A program made the translations under genes and the position numbers. Of a DNA stretch of 64,000 nt, positions 17,527 to 27,800 are shown piece by piece. The notes beneath the pieces were generated by a model that saw only the letters and a list, made by a program, of their open reading frames with translations, was not told the DNA's origin and did not search any database. The DNA lies in the NCBI GenBank assembly GCA_002325375.1, contig DCRZ01000008.1, positions 125,438 to 189,437 of the forward strand. The letters run 5' to 3'. Source of the DNA: Rhodospirillaceae bacterium UBA1479 (GTDB lineage: Bacteria > Pseudomonadota > Alphaproteobacteria > Rhodospirillales > Casp-alpha2). Positions within the stretch are counted from its first letter, which is position 1. Every line of letters begins with the position of its first letter.

Positions 17527-18669
17527 TTAAATTAACCCCTTGAACCATGTAACGACGATGTCCCATGGCATCTGGGTTATATCATTCCATGTCACGAACA
17601 CGACCAGAAACAGCACAAGCGCTAAGCCCAGGCGCATGCCGTATTCCTCGATCTTGGGCGCCACCGGGCGGCCCCGCAATCCTTCCGCCGCGTAAAACAC
17701 CAACCGTCCGCCATCCAATACCGGGATCGGAAACAGGTTGATAAGGCCCAGGTTGACCGACAGCGCGGCCATGAACATGACCAGCTCCTTGAAGCCAAGC
17801 TGTGCGATATCGCCGGACAGCTGCGCGATGCGCAACGGCCCGCCCAGTTCTTCGGCCGAACGGTCACCGGAAATCATCTCGCCGAGCACGCCGAAGATGC
17901 GGGTCACCATTTGCACCGTATATCCGACCCCCGTGGAAACCGCTTCGACCGGTCCCTGGCGCTCGTACTCGACCGCCTGGGGGTCGAACCGCACGCCGAG
18001 CAGGCCGATCGGCGCCTCCTGCCCTTCGACGGAACGGGACTGGGGGGTGACGGTCAGGGTCAGGGTTTCGGCACCGCGCACAACGTCCATGCGAAGCGTC
18101 ACGCCCGGTTGCGCGGAAACCGTTTGGCGCAGATCCTCGAACCATTTGATCGGCTGTCCGTCGATGGCGGTGATGCGGTCACCCGGCAGCAGCTGCGCCA
18201 ATTCGGCTGCGCTGCCCGCCTGAACCTCGCCGACAGCGGCCAGAGGCCGCGCCGTGCCGACGATCCCGGCCAGAAGTGCGACCAGAAGGGCGGCGAAAAT
18301 GAAGTTGGCAAGCGGCCCGCCGGCGACAATGGCCGAACGCTGCCACAGCTTCTTGTGATGGAACGACACCGCCTTCTCTTCGGCCGGCAGAGGCTCGGAC
18401 TCTTCCTCTTCTTCTTCCTCCCAGCCTATGTCGGCTTCGCCGAACATCTTGACGTAGCCGCCAAGCGGAATGGCGCTGATTTTCCAGCGGGTGTCGTGCT
18501 TATCGGTCCAACCGAAGATTTCCGGCCCGAAGCCGATGGAAAACACCTCGACCCTCACTCCGCAGCGGCGCGCGATCCAGTAGTGGCCCCATTCGTGGAC
18601 GAACACCAGGATCGTCAGCACGATCAGGAAAACCACGACGTAATTGAAGGCGAAGTCGACGATACTCAT
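17527..18669 (-). CDS. rseP: Site-2 intramembrane metalloprotease RseP
   Basis: Zinc protease that cuts within the membrane; in E. coli it degrades RseA to free sigma-E and clears signal peptides. It has 380 residues and about four membrane helices. The zinc motif HEWGH is at residues 25-29, the third ligand lies in the C-terminal VLDGGRL segment, and one PDZ domain is visible (AELAQLLPGDRITAID). An acidic stretch of seven Glu follows at about residues 84-90, not typical of enterobacterial RseP. It lies between dxr and bamA. Confidence 0.95.
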   Translation of the reverse strand: MSIVDFAFNYVVVFLIVLTILVFVHEWGHYWIARRCGVRVEVFSIGFGPEIFGWTDKHDTRWKISAIPLGGYVKMFGEADIGWEEEEEEESEPLPAEEKAVSFHHKKLWQRSAIVAGGPLANFIFAALLVALLAGIVGTARPLAAVGEVQAGSAAELAQLLPGDRITAIDGQPIKWFEDLRQTVSAQPGVTLRMDVVRGAETLTLTVTPQSRSVEGQEAPIGLLGVRFDPQAVEYERQGPVEAVSTGVGYTVQMVTRIFGVLGEMISGDRSAEELGGPLRIAQLSGDIAQLGFKELVMFMAALSVNLGLINLFPIPVLDGGRLVFYAAEGLRGRPVAPKIEEYGMRLGLALVLFLVVFVTWNDITQMPWDIVVTWFKGLI

Positions 18670-18731
18670 GTGGGGTCCTTATTTCAGGCCTGTCGGAAAC
18701 CCATGCCGGTGAAATACCCGAAAATTGGGAA

Positions 18732-19940
18732 TTAACCAACTGATTTCGAAGCAATTTCCTCTGTGACGCGGCGGGCTTCGGCATCCGCGGCGAAGACGTC
18801 GTCGAGAGAGCCGAGCGGTCGGGCGGTCACCCGTTCCAGCACCTGTTCGACAACCTCCGTGATCTTGAGAAAGCCCAGCCCCTTTTCCAGGAACCAAGCC
18901 ACCGCGACCTCGTTGGCGGCATTCAGTAAGGTAGGCGCGCTGTTGCCCGCCCGCAATGCCTCGCGCGCAAGGCGCAGCGCCGGAAAACGCACGGGATCGG
19001 GGGCCTCGAAGGTCAAAGTCCCGATATCCTCAAGCGCCAGGCGCGCGGCCGGGGTTTCCACCCGCTTCGGCCAAGCCAGGGCAAAGGCGATGGGCGTGCG
19101 CATATCAGGCGTGCCCAATTGCGCCAGAACGGAGCCATCGACGTAATCGACCATGGAGTGGATAACCGACTGGGGATGCACCAAAATCTCGATCCGCTCT
19201 TCCGGCACCGGGAACAAGTGAAAGGCCTCGATCAGTTCCAGCCCTTTGTTCATCATGGTGGCGCTGTCGACGGAAATCTTGGCCCCCATGTCCCAATTGG
19301 GATGGGCGACGGCCTGGGCCGGGGTGACGGCGGCCAGTTCCTCGCGCGGCTTGGTTCGGAACGGGCCACCCGACGCGGTCAGGACGATACGCCGGACCTT
19401 GTCCGGTTGATCGAAATCGAAAACCTGGAAGATCGCGCTGTGTTCGGAATCGACCGGCAGCAGCGTGGCGCCCGAAGCCTCGACCTCGCGCACCATCAGA
19501 TCACCTGCGGACACCAGGCATTCCTTGTTGGCGAAGGCCACTGTCGCCCCCCGCCGAACCGCCTTAAGCACCGGTGGCAGGCCCGCCGCGCCGACGATGG
19601 CCGCGACCACGATATCGGTCGGCTGGTCGCCGGCTTCGGAAATGGCTTCCGCACCGGCGGCAGCCTCGATTGACGTGCCCGCCAGGGCCGACTTCAGGGC
19701 GGCGTATTTGCTGTCATCGCCGATCACAGCCCGCCTGGCGCCCAGGCGCAAGGCCTGTTCCACCAGAAGGTCAACATTGCGGTGCGCGGTCAGAACTTCA
19801 GCCTGAAAAGCCCCTGGATGACGCGCCAGAATATCGACCGTGTTGCAGCCGACAGACCCCGTCGCCCCCAGGACGGTGACGCTGCGGGGGGCTGCGTCCG
19901 TGGCTTGTGCCGTCGCATCCGGTTGTAAGGCCAAATCCAT
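18732..19940 (-). CDS. dxr: 1-deoxy-D-xylulose 5-phosphate reductoisomerase
   Basis: Makes 2-C-methylerythritol 4-phosphate with NADPH, the committed step of the MEP isoprenoid pathway. It has 402 residues. The NADPH-binding VLGATGSVGCNT is near residue 24, and the metal-binding LLPVDSEHSAIFQ and the ISVDSATMMNKGLELIEA segments are present. I used the ATG at 19940, which has TTTAGGA directly before it; the frame could be extended to 19982. It lies 16 bases after cdsA and feeds precursors to uppS, two genes upstream. Confidence 0.97.
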   Translation of the reverse strand: MDLALQPDATAQATDAAPRSVTVLGATGSVGCNTVDILARHPGAFQAEVLTAHRNVDLLVEQALRLGARRAVIGDDSKYAALKSALAGTSIEAAAGAEAISEAGDQPTDIVVAAIVGAAGLPPVLKAVRRGATVAFANKECLVSAGDLMVREVEASGATLLPVDSEHSAIFQVFDFDQPDKVRRIVLTASGGPFRTKPREELAAVTPAQAVAHPNWDMGAKISVDSATMMNKGLELIEAFHLFPVPEERIEILVHPQSVIHSMVDYVDGSVLAQLGTPDMRTPIAFALAWPKRVETPAARLALEDIGTLTFEAPDPVRFPALRLAREALRAGNSAPTLLNAANEVAVAWFLEKGLGFLKITEVVEQVLERVTARPLGSLDDVFAADAEARRVTEEIASKSVG

Positions 19941-19956
19941 TCCTAAAGTCCCTGCC

Positions 19957-20592
19957 TCAACGCCAAATTCCCGTGCCCGCAACCGCCAGCGCCGCAGCCA
20001 GAAGGCCGTCGACCCGGTCTAGCACACCACCGTGACCGGGGATCAGACGCCCCGAATCCTTGACCCCGAAATGGCGTTTTGCCCCCGATTCCAAAAGGTC
20101 ACCAACCTGGCAGGCAATGCTGCCGACCACGGCGGCGGCGACGACGTGACCGTCGATTGCCCCGCCGGTCAAATACCATACCAGGATACCCGCCCCGACC
20201 CCAGCCAGCAAACCGCCAACGGCCCCGGAAATCGTCTTTGACGGGCTGATCCGGGGCGCAAGTTTCGGGCCGCCGAAAGTCCGCCCGGTCAGATAGGCAC
20301 CGGTATCCGTCATCCAGGTAACGACGAACAGGAACAGAATTAAACTGCGCCCCGCAGCTCCATCGCCCCGCATCAGAAACAAGACATAAGCAGCGGCCAG
20401 GATATACGCAGAGCCTGCGACCAGCCACAGCACCTGAGACCGCGCCATGACCAGCCATTCCCACATCATGGCGGCGGTAAATAGGACGATCAGGATCGTG
20501 TACCAGGGCGGCCCGGCATAGACAGCGGCGACAACGGGCGGCAACAAGACCGCAGCAGACAGCACCCGCTTGTGAAATTCCGAAAGGGCCAA
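19957..20592 (-). CDS. cdsA: Phosphatidate cytidylyltransferase
   Basis: Forms CDP-diacylglycerol from CTP and phosphatidic acid, the branch point of phospholipid synthesis, in the inner membrane. It has about 211 residues, shorter than the 260-285 of many CdsA proteins but with the full C-terminal signature: SGAKRHFGVKDSGRLIPGHG and the following DRVDG. About six membrane helices are visible. The frame starts at TTG 20592; a stop codon lies two codons before it, so no upstream ATG or GTG is possible. It lies between uppS and dxr. Confidence 0.92.
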   Translation of the reverse strand: MALSEFHKRVLSAAVLLPPVVAAVYAGPPWYTILIVLFTAAMMWEWLVMARSQVLWLVAGSAYILAAAYVLFLMRGDGAAGRSLILFLFVVTWMTDTGAYLTGRTFGGPKLAPRISPSKTISGAVGGLLAGVGAGILVWYLTGGAIDGHVVAAAVVGSIACQVGDLLESGAKRHFGVKDSGRLIPGHGGVLDRVDGLLAAALAVAGTGIWR

Positions 20593-20612
20593 AATTCAAT
20601 CCGCCAAGGGAC

Positions 20613-21362
20613 TTAGGGGCTCGTGACGCCGCCGAACCGGCGTTCCCTGCCGCGGAAATCGCCCAGCGCCTCGGCAAGGTGGTCGTGACCGAAGTCGGGC
20701 CACAGGACGTCGGTGAACACGAATTCCGCATAGGCGACCTGCCACAGCAGAAAATTGCTGACGCGCTGTTCGCCGCTGGTCCGGATCAGCAAATCCGGTT
20801 CCGGCAGACCGGCGGTGAAAAGCGCACCCTCAAACCGGGTTTCATCAATGTCTTCCGGGGAGATTTCGCCGCGCTGCACCTGTTCCGCCAAGTCCCGGGC
20901 CGCACCAAGGATTTCCTGGCGCCCACCATAGCTGAGCGCGATCGTCAGGTTGAGCCGTGTATTGTCCCGGGTGCGGTTCTCGGCATCGGTGATCAGGCGC
21001 TGGATATCGTCGTCGAACCGCGCGCGCTCACCGATGATGCGAAGACGCACGCCTTCGCGGTCAAGCTCGCCGATTTCCTTGCGCAGATAAAGCCGTAACA
21101 AGCCCATCAGGTCGCCGATTTCACCGATCGGGCGATTCCAATTCTCCGACGAAAACCCGAACAGGGTCAAATAAGGCACACCCAGGCTGACCGCCGCCCT
21201 CACCGTCCGGCGCACGGCTTCGGCACCGGCTTTATGACCGGCTGTGCGCGGCAATCCCCTGCCCTTCGCCCAACGCCCGTTGCCGTCCATGATGACGGCG
21301 ACGTGGACCGGATTTGCCGGCGCGTCGGAGAGTTGAAGGGGAACGGTGGGCATCTGCGTCAA
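20613..21362 (-). CDS. uppS: Undecaprenyl diphosphate synthase
   Basis: Cis-prenyltransferase that makes the C55 lipid carrier for peptidoglycan and O-antigen. It has 249 residues. The catalytic Asp and pyrophosphate-binding part is IMDGNGRWAKGRGLPR, followed by the HKAG segment; the C-terminal DLLIRTSGEQRVSNF and the Glu of YAEFVF complete the active site. Its start overlaps the frr stop by 4 bases (ATGA). Confidence 0.97.
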   Translation of the reverse strand: MTQMPTVPLQLSDAPANPVHVAVIMDGNGRWAKGRGLPRTAGHKAGAEAVRRTVRAAVSLGVPYLTLFGFSSENWNRPIGEIGDLMGLLRLYLRKEIGELDREGVRLRIIGERARFDDDIQRLITDAENRTRDNTRLNLTIALSYGGRQEILGAARDLAEQVQRGEISPEDIDETRFEGALFTAGLPEPDLLIRTSGEQRVSNFLLWQVAYAEFVFTDVLWPDFGHDHLAEALGDFRGRERRFGGVTSP

Positions 21363-21928
21363 ACCTGCATGATTTCGATTTCTTTGTTGGCGACGATTTC
21401 GTCGATCTTGGCGACGTGCTCGTCGGTCACCTTCTGCACGTCCTCCGTATAACCGTGATAGGCATCTTCGGAAATGTCGCCCGCCTTTTCCGCGTTCTTC
21501 AGCTCGTCCATGGCATGGCGGCGGACGTTACGCACGGAAATGCGCGCATCTTCTGCGTATTTATGCGCGACCTTGCCAAGTTCGGTGCGGCGTTCTTCGG
21601 TCAGGGCCGGAATCGGCACGCGGACAAGCTGGCCGTCCGCCGCCGGGTTGAGACCCAGGCCGGAATCACGGATCGCCTTTTCGACGGCGCCGACAAGGCC
21701 CCGATCCCAGACCTGCACGGTCAGCATACGCGGTTCCGGCACGCCGATGGTGCCGACCTGGTTCATGGGCATGTCAGAGCCATAGGCCTGCACGGTCACC
21801 GGTTCCAGCAGGCTGGTCGACGCCCGCCCGGTACGCAGACCGCCAAGCTCACGGTGAAGGACATCGATCGCCCCCTCCATGCGCCGCGTGATGTCACCCT
21901 TCAAATCTGAAAAACTGAATTCCGCCAT
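21359..21928 (-). CDS. frr: Ribosome recycling factor
   Basis: Splits the post-termination ribosome with EF-G. The protein has 189 residues, slightly above the usual 185, and consists of a three-helix bundle and a small beta domain. Typical segments are LRTGRASTSLLEPVTVQAYG and the C-terminal VRNVRRHAMDELK. It follows pyrH by 57 bases in the standard rpsB-tsf-pyrH-frr order. The ATG at 21928 follows GGGAGG. Confidence 0.97.
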   Translation of the reverse strand: MAEFSFSDLKGDITRRMEGAIDVLHRELGGLRTGRASTSLLEPVTVQAYGSDMPMNQVGTIGVPEPRMLTVQVWDRGLVGAVEKAIRDSGLGLNPAADGQLVRVPIPALTEERRTELGKVAHKYAEDARISVRNVRRHAMDELKNAEKAGDISEDAYHGYTEDVQKVTDEHVAKIDEIVANKEIEIMQV

Positions 21929-21985
21929 AATTTCCTCCCATTGCGGCCGCTTGCGCGCGGTCCCAGGGGGCCGGCCAGCGCCTGG

Positions 21986-22711
21986 TCAATCGACCAGAGT
22001 GAACCGCCCCTCCCCGTTGATAACCTTGGAGAATTCTCCGGGATTGTGAATTGAAAACACGAGGATTGGAACCCGGTTGTCACGCGCCAGCGCAATCGCC
22101 GAAGTGTCCATGACCTTGAGGTCGCGGGCCAACACATCCTGGTACTTCAGATTGTCATAGCGCACGGCGTCCGGGTTGGTTTTGGGATCGGAATCATAGA
22201 CACCGTCGACCTGCGTGCCCTTCAACAGCGCGTCGCAGCCCATTTCCACCGCGCGCAGCGCCGCCGCCGTATCGGTGGTGAAGAACGGGTTGCCCGTGCC
22301 GGCGGCGAAAATCACCACCCGCCCCTTTTCCATATGGCGCACGGCGCGCCGCCGGATATAGGGCTCGCACACGGTCTGCATGGGGATCGCCGACAGCACC
22401 CGCGTGTCCACACCCTTCGATTCCAGGACGCTTTGCACCGCCAGCGCGTTCATCACCGTCGCCAGCATGCCCATATAGTCGGCGCTGGTGCGCTCGATAC
22501 CTTCGGCCGATGACGACATGCCGCGGAAGATGTTGCCGGCACCGATGACGAGACAGACCTGAACGCCCATGTCATGGACGGTAGCGACCTCGTCGCAGAT
22601 ACGCCCGACCATGTCCGGGTCCAGGCCGTAATCGCGCTTGCCCATCAGGGCTTCGCCCGACAGTTTCAACAGTACACGCTGGTATTTGGGTTCCTCGGAC
22701 ACTGGGGACAC
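21986..22711 (-). CDS. pyrH: Uridylate kinase
   Basis: Phosphorylates UMP to UDP, feeding all pyrimidine nucleotides and UDP-sugars. It has about 241 residues and the amino-acid-kinase fold. Clear segments are RVLLKLSGEALMG, the GAGNIFRG loop and TDTAAALRA. There is no ATG at the right place. GTG at 22711 has GGAAGAG five bases upstream and is used here; GTG at 22702 is the alternative and shortens the protein by three residues. The frame runs back to 23014, but that part overlaps tsf and is not coding. Confidence 0.95.
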   Translation of the reverse strand: MSPVSEEPKYQRVLLKLSGEALMGKRDYGLDPDMVGRICDEVATVHDMGVQVCLVIGAGNIFRGMSSSAEGIERTSADYMGMLATVMNALAVQSVLESKGVDTRVLSAIPMQTVCEPYIRRRAVRHMEKGRVVIFAAGTGNPFFTTDTAAALRAVEMGCDALLKGTQVDGVYDSDPKTNPDAVRYDNLKYQDVLARDLKVMDTSAIALARDNRVPILVFSIHNPGEFSKVINGEGRFTLVD

Positions 22712-22856
22712 TCGCGCTCTTCCATCAAAATCCGCCGCCGGCCCATTAGATGGGAAACCGGCGGCGGGAATGAGTTCCGGGTGACAGTCTACATCACCCG
22801 TCAGACGGCGTCTTGTCCGGCGCCCGGAAAAGCCGCCGGGACGCCGCGTCGAAGGA

Positions 22857-23783
22857 TCAGGATCCGGCCGCGGCCGCGACCTCGGCGGCGAAATCGCCGA
22901 CTTCTTTCTCGATGCCTTCGCCAAGAACGAACATCTTGAAACCATTGATCGAAATGGCGCCACCGGCATCCTTACCGGCGGCCTCGACGGCCTTCGAAAC
23001 CTGGGTTTCGCCATCGATCACGAAGGTCTGATCCAGCAGGCAGACCTCTTCGTAGAACTTACGCAGACGGCCTTCGACCATCTTGCCGATGATCTCTTCA
23101 GGCTTGCCCGATTCGCGGGCCTGTTCCGACAGCACGACGCGTTCACGCTCGAGGATCTCCGGGTCCAGTTCGTCACGCGACACGGACTGCGGTTTGGCCG
23201 CCGCGACGTGCATGGCAAGCTGCTTGCCGAAGGCTTCCAGCTTGCCCTTGTCGCCGGCCGATTCCAGACCGACCAGCACGGCGATCTTGCCGACGCCGTC
23301 GGTCATGGCGTTGTGCACATAGGTCGACAGCACGCCGTTGCCGACGGTCATGACGTCACAGCGGCGGATGGTCATGTTTTCACCGATGGTGGCGATCATA
23401 TGGGTCAGCTGATCGGCGACCGTGCGGCCCGCGCCCGGGTAATCAGCGGCCAGCAACTTGTCCATGTCGCCGTCGACGGCCAGCGCCAGGGACGCGACGC
23501 CGCGGACGAAGTCCTGGAACTGCTCGTTGCGGGACACAAAGTCGGTTTCCGAGTTCACCTCGACGACCGCACCCTTGTTGCCGTCAACGGCAACGGCCAC
23601 CAGGCCTTCAGCGGCGACGCGGCCGGATTTCTTGGCGGCGGCGGACAGCCCCTTGGTGCGCAGCCAGTCGACGGCCTGATCCAGGTCGCCGCCGTTTTCG
23701 GCCAGCGCCTTTTTGCAATCCATCATGCCGGCGCCGGTTTGTTCGCGAAGCTCTTTGACGAGAGCCGCAGTGATTTCAGCCAT
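22857..23783 (-). CDS. tsf: Translation elongation factor Ts
   Basis: Nucleotide exchange factor for EF-Tu. It has 308 residues. The N-terminal UBA-like domain reads VKELREQTGAGMMDCKKAL and contacts the EF-Tu GTPase domain; the core has SETDFVSRNEQF. It follows rpsB by 51 bases and precedes pyrH by 145 bases, so rpsB and tsf are likely cotranscribed. Confidence 0.98.
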   Translation of the reverse strand: MAEITAALVKELREQTGAGMMDCKKALAENGGDLDQAVDWLRTKGLSAAAKKSGRVAAEGLVAVAVDGNKGAVVEVNSETDFVSRNEQFQDFVRGVASLALAVDGDMDKLLAADYPGAGRTVADQLTHMIATIGENMTIRRCDVMTVGNGVLSTYVHNAMTDGVGKIAVLVGLESAGDKGKLEAFGKQLAMHVAAAKPQSVSRDELDPEILERERVVLSEQARESGKPEEIIGKMVEGRLRKFYEEVCLLDQTFVIDGETQVSKAVEAAGKDAGGAISINGFKMFVLGEGIEKEVGDFAAEVAAAAGS

Positions 23784-23834
23784 AGTTCTACCTTCTCTTC
23801 AGATCGTGTCGTCAGCCCTTACGCGCAGACGCGG

Positions 23835-24683
23835 TTAGGAAGCCGGCTGGGCTTCCCCACCTTCGGCGGGCGTTGCAGCCGCTTCCGGAGCAGCTTCAGC
23901 AGGCGCCTCGGGGGCGGCTTCGGCTTCCGGGGCCGCTTCGATGGCGCCGCCGGCGTTCTCGTCGGCACCCAGATCAACACCCTTGGCGGTCAGCGACGCG
24001 GACAGACCGTCCAACACGGAATCGGCGACCAGGTTGCAGTACATGGAGATCGCGCGGATCGCATCGTCGTTGCCCGGGATCGGGAAGGTGATGCCGGCCG
24101 GGTTGCTGTTGGAATCGATGACACCCACGACCGGAATGCCCAACTTGTTGGCTTCGGCGACGGCGATGTCTTCCTTGTTGGTGTCGATCACGAAAATGAT
24201 GTCCGGCAGGCCGCCCATTTCCTTGATGCCGCCCAGCGCGCGTTCAAGCTTTTCCTGCTCGCGGGTCAGGCCCAGCTGCTCGCGCTTGGTCAGGCCCTGA
24301 ACTTCCTGGCCGCCCAGCTTGCTGTCCAGCTCGCGCAGGCGCGCGATGGACTTGGAAATGGTCTGCCAGTTGGTCAGCATGCCGCCGAGCCAGCGGTGGT
24401 TGACGTAATACTGCCCGCACTTCTTGGCGGCTTCGGCAACCCGCGGCGAGGCCGCGCGCTTGGTGCCGACGAACAGGATGCGGCCGTTGGACGCGACGAC
24501 GTCGCGCACGGCGGCAAGCGCCTGATGAAGCAAGGGAACGGTCTGCTGCAGGTCGATGATGTGGATGCCGTTACGGTCGCCGTACAGGTACGACGCCATT
24601 TTCGGGTTCCAACGACGGGTGCTGTGACCAAAGTGAACGCCGGCTTCCAACAGCTGACGCATGGTGAACGACGGAATCGCCAT
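23835..24683 (-). CDS. rpsB: 30S ribosomal protein S2
   Basis: Small-subunit ribosomal protein, needed for S1 binding. It has 282 residues; the S2 core ends near residue 235 and is followed by about 45 residues rich in Ala, Glu and Pro, a C-terminal tail seen in alphaproteobacteria. N-terminal MRQLLEAGVHFGHSTRRWNP and the HRWLGGMLTN segment identify it. The ATG at 24683 follows GGAGAAGAG. The frame extends to 24770 without a ribosome site. Confidence 0.97.
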   Translation of the reverse strand: MAIPSFTMRQLLEAGVHFGHSTRRWNPKMASYLYGDRNGIHIIDLQQTVPLLHQALAAVRDVVASNGRILFVGTKRAASPRVAEAAKKCGQYYVNHRWLGGMLTNWQTISKSIARLRELDSKLGGQEVQGLTKREQLGLTREQEKLERALGGIKEMGGLPDIIFVIDTNKEDIAVAEANKLGIPVVGVIDSNSNPAGITFPIPGNDDAIRAISMYCNLVADSVLDGLSASLTAKGVDLGADENAGGAIEAAPEAEAAPEAPAEAAPEAAATPAEGGEAQPAS

Positions 24684-24803
24684 GATAATCTCTTCTCCGG
24701 TTATGCCTCCGCAGGGTGTCATTCGGCCCCATGGCCGAACACCGGAGCGGCAATTCCCGTGAATTTGCACAGGCGCCGCGTCCCCGCGTGCGATATGGGC
24801 GTG

Positions 24804-24832
24804 GGTTTACAGGGGCAGCACGGCCCGATCAA
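24804..24832 (-). promoter_or_regulatory. Possible promoter of rpsB-tsf
   Basis: On the minus strand TTGATC (24832-24827) and TAAACC (24809-24804) are 17 bases apart, about 120 bases before the rpsB start. The match is partial (four of six in the -35, fewer in the -10). It would drive the rpsB-tsf transcript from within the dnaE-rpsB gap. Confidence 0.35.
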
Positions 24833-24865
24833 GGGAAAAAAGCGTGACGTTCCGGCGAAGGACGG

Positions 24866-27800
24866 TCAGCCCTCGACGACCTCAAGCACGCCCTGGACCG
24901 ACTTGATGGCCTGGATCACAGCGGGCGACACGGCGTAACGGTCATTGAGGGACAGCACGACCTCGCGGTTGTCCTCCAGCCGGGGCACGACATAGACCGG
25001 CACCTGCCCCCTGCCCTGGCTTTCCAGCACCTCGCGCAACGGCGCCAGCGGGCTTGCCCCACCGATCACCACGGTGACGGAGCCGACGGCGTTCAAGGCG
25101 GCGCTTTCCAGCGGGCGCAGGCCCTGGACCATGAACCGCGGCGCCTCGGCTTCGATCTGCACTTCCATCTCGATCAGGAAGGAATTGCCTTCGGTCAGAT
25201 GTTCGCGGGCGGCGGACAGAACTTCCGAGAACATGATCGCCTCGAACGTGCCCGTGGTGTCGGAGAAGCTGACGAAGGCATAGCGCGAGCCCTTGGCCGA
25301 GGTGCGCTCCTTCATGGCGACCAGCGTACCCGCCATGCGCCGGTGGCCGGGCCGGGCGGCGGTCAGGATTTCGACGTAGCTCATGACCTTGTGCTTTTCC
25401 AGCATGCTTTCGTAGGTCGCGAGCGGATGCGACGACAGGTAGAAGCCGACGGCGTCGAATTCTTCCTTGAGCCGATCCATGGGCGTCCAGTCGGCGATGT
25501 TATCGAGGCGGATTTCCGGCACCTCGGGGGCGTCGCTGCCCCCGCCGCCGCCGAACAGGCCCATCTGGTCGGAAGTCCGATCCTGATGGGCGCTGACCGC
25601 TTCCTTCAGGATGCGTTCCAGCCCCGTGAACAACTGGCGGCGGTTGGGGTTGAGGCTGTCCAACGCCCCCGCGCGGATCAGGTTTTCCATCTGCCGCTTG
25701 TTGATGACCTTGGGGTCCAGGCGGTGGGCGAAGTCGGCGACGTCCTTGAACGGCCCGCCGTCCTTGCGCGCCTCGACCAGGGACGCCATGGCGCCCTCAC
25801 CCACGTTCTTGATGGCGGCAAGGGCATAGCGGATGGCGCTCGTGCCGCCGTCCCGCTCGACCGAGAACTTGACCTGCGATTTGTTGACGTCCGGCGACAG
25901 CAGATCCACGCCCATGCGGTCCAGTTCCTGCTTGAAGATGTTGAGCTTGTCCGTGTTGTGCTGATCCAGCGTCATCGAGGCGGCGAGGAATTCGACCGGG
26001 TGATTGGCCTTGAGATAGGCCGTCTGATAGGCGACCAGAGCATAGGCGGCGGCGTGCGACTTGTTGAAGCCGTAACCGGCGAACTTGGCGACCTGATCGA
26101 AAATGTCCGAGGCCTTGCGGCCGTCGACCTCGCGCTGCACGGCGCCGTCGACGAACAGCTGGCGCTGCTGGTCCATCTCTTCCTTGATCTTCTTGCCCAT
26201 GGCCCGGCGCAGAAGATCGGCGCCGCCCAGCGTATAGCCGGACAACAGCTGCGCCGCCTGCATGACCTGTTCCTGGTAGATCATGATGCCGAAGGTTTCG
26301 GTCAGGATCGGCTCCAGGATCGGGTGCAGGTAATCGGGCGTCTCCTCGCCCTTCTTACGGGCGATATAGCTCGGGATGTTGTCCATTGGCCCCGGGCGGT
26401 ACAACGCCACGACGGCGATGATGTCTTCGAAGGTATCGGCCTTCATCTGGCGCAGCACGTCGCGCATCCCCTGACTTTCCAGCTGAAACACCCCGGTCGT
26501 CTCGCCGCGGCCGATCATCTCGAAGGTCGCGGTATCGTCCAGCGGGATGGTCGAGAGGTCGATCTCGACCCCTTTCTCGCGGCACAGGTCGACCGCCGTC
26601 GCCAGCACCGTCAGGGTCTTCAGGCCCAAAAAGTCGAACTTCACCAGCCCCGCACTTTCCACGAACTTCATGTTGAAGCCCGTGACCGGCAGGTCGGAGC
26701 GCGGATCGCGGTACAGCGGGATCAGTTCCTGCAACGGCCGGTCGCCGATGACCACGCCGGCGGCGTGGGTCGAGGCATGGCGGAACAGCCCTTCCAGCTT
26801 CATCGCCAGGTCGACCAGATGCTGAACCTGGGGGTCCTCCTTCATCATCTGGCGGATTTGCGGCTCGCCCTCGACGGCTTCGCCCAGGGTCACCGGATTG
26901 GCCGGATTGTTGGGCACCAGTTTGCAGATTTTGTCGATATAGCCGTAGGGCATCTGCAGCACGCGCCCGACATCGCGCAGCACGGCGCGGGCCTGCAGCT
27001 TTCCGAAGGTGATGATCTGCGCCACGTGGTCGTCGCCGTATTTCTTCTGGACGTAGCGGATGACCTCGTCCCGCCGGTCCTGGCAGAAGTCGATGTCGAA
27101 GTCGGGCATGGACACGCGTTCCGGGTTGAGGAAGCGTTCGAACAGCAGCCCGAAGCGCAGCGGGTCCAGATCGGTGATCAACAGCGACCAGGCGACCACG
27201 GACCCGGCGCCGGAACCACGGCCCGGCCCCACGGGAATGCCCTTTTCCTTGGCCCAGCCGATGAAGTCGGCGACGATCAGGAAGTATCCCGGGAAGCCCA
27301 TTTCGTTGATGACGCCAAGCTCGTAATCCAGGCGCTCCCGGTAGGGGGCCGCCGCGGCGTCCCGCGCGGCATCGTCCATGCCGTCGCTGAACACATGGGT
27401 GACCAGCCGCTTTTCCAGCCCGGCCACGGCCTGGGCGCGCAGTTCGTCCTCTTCCGTGCGGCCCTCGCCGCAATCGAAGGGCGGCAGGATCGGCGCGATC
27501 TTCTCGACCATGAAGGCGCAACGCTTGGCGATGACCAGGGTGTTGTCGACGGCTTCCGGCAAATCCTCGAACACCCGGCGCATGTCGGCCGCACCCTTGA
27601 ACCAGTGCTCCGGGGTCAGGCGACGGCGTTCCGTCTCTGAGACATAAGCGCTTTCCGCGATGCAGATCAGGGCGTCATGGGCCTCGAACATGTCGGGCGT
27701 GGGGTAAAAACATTCGTTGGTCGCGACCAGCGGCAGGTCCAGGCTGTAGGCCAGGTCGAGGAACGCCCCTTCGGTCTGTTCCTCCACCGCCATGCCGTGG

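Noticed and set aside
24833..24860. Terminator of dnaE from a T-run after a weak hairpin
   Set aside because: The five-base stem has a bulge and six bases separate it from the T-run; it is not convincing on the minus strand.
25199..27640. 813-codon plus-strand frame opposite dnaE
   Set aside because: It is an antisense shadow of a GC-rich gene: Gly/Arg/His-rich, no ribosome site, no known domain, while dnaE on the other strand is full length and conserved.
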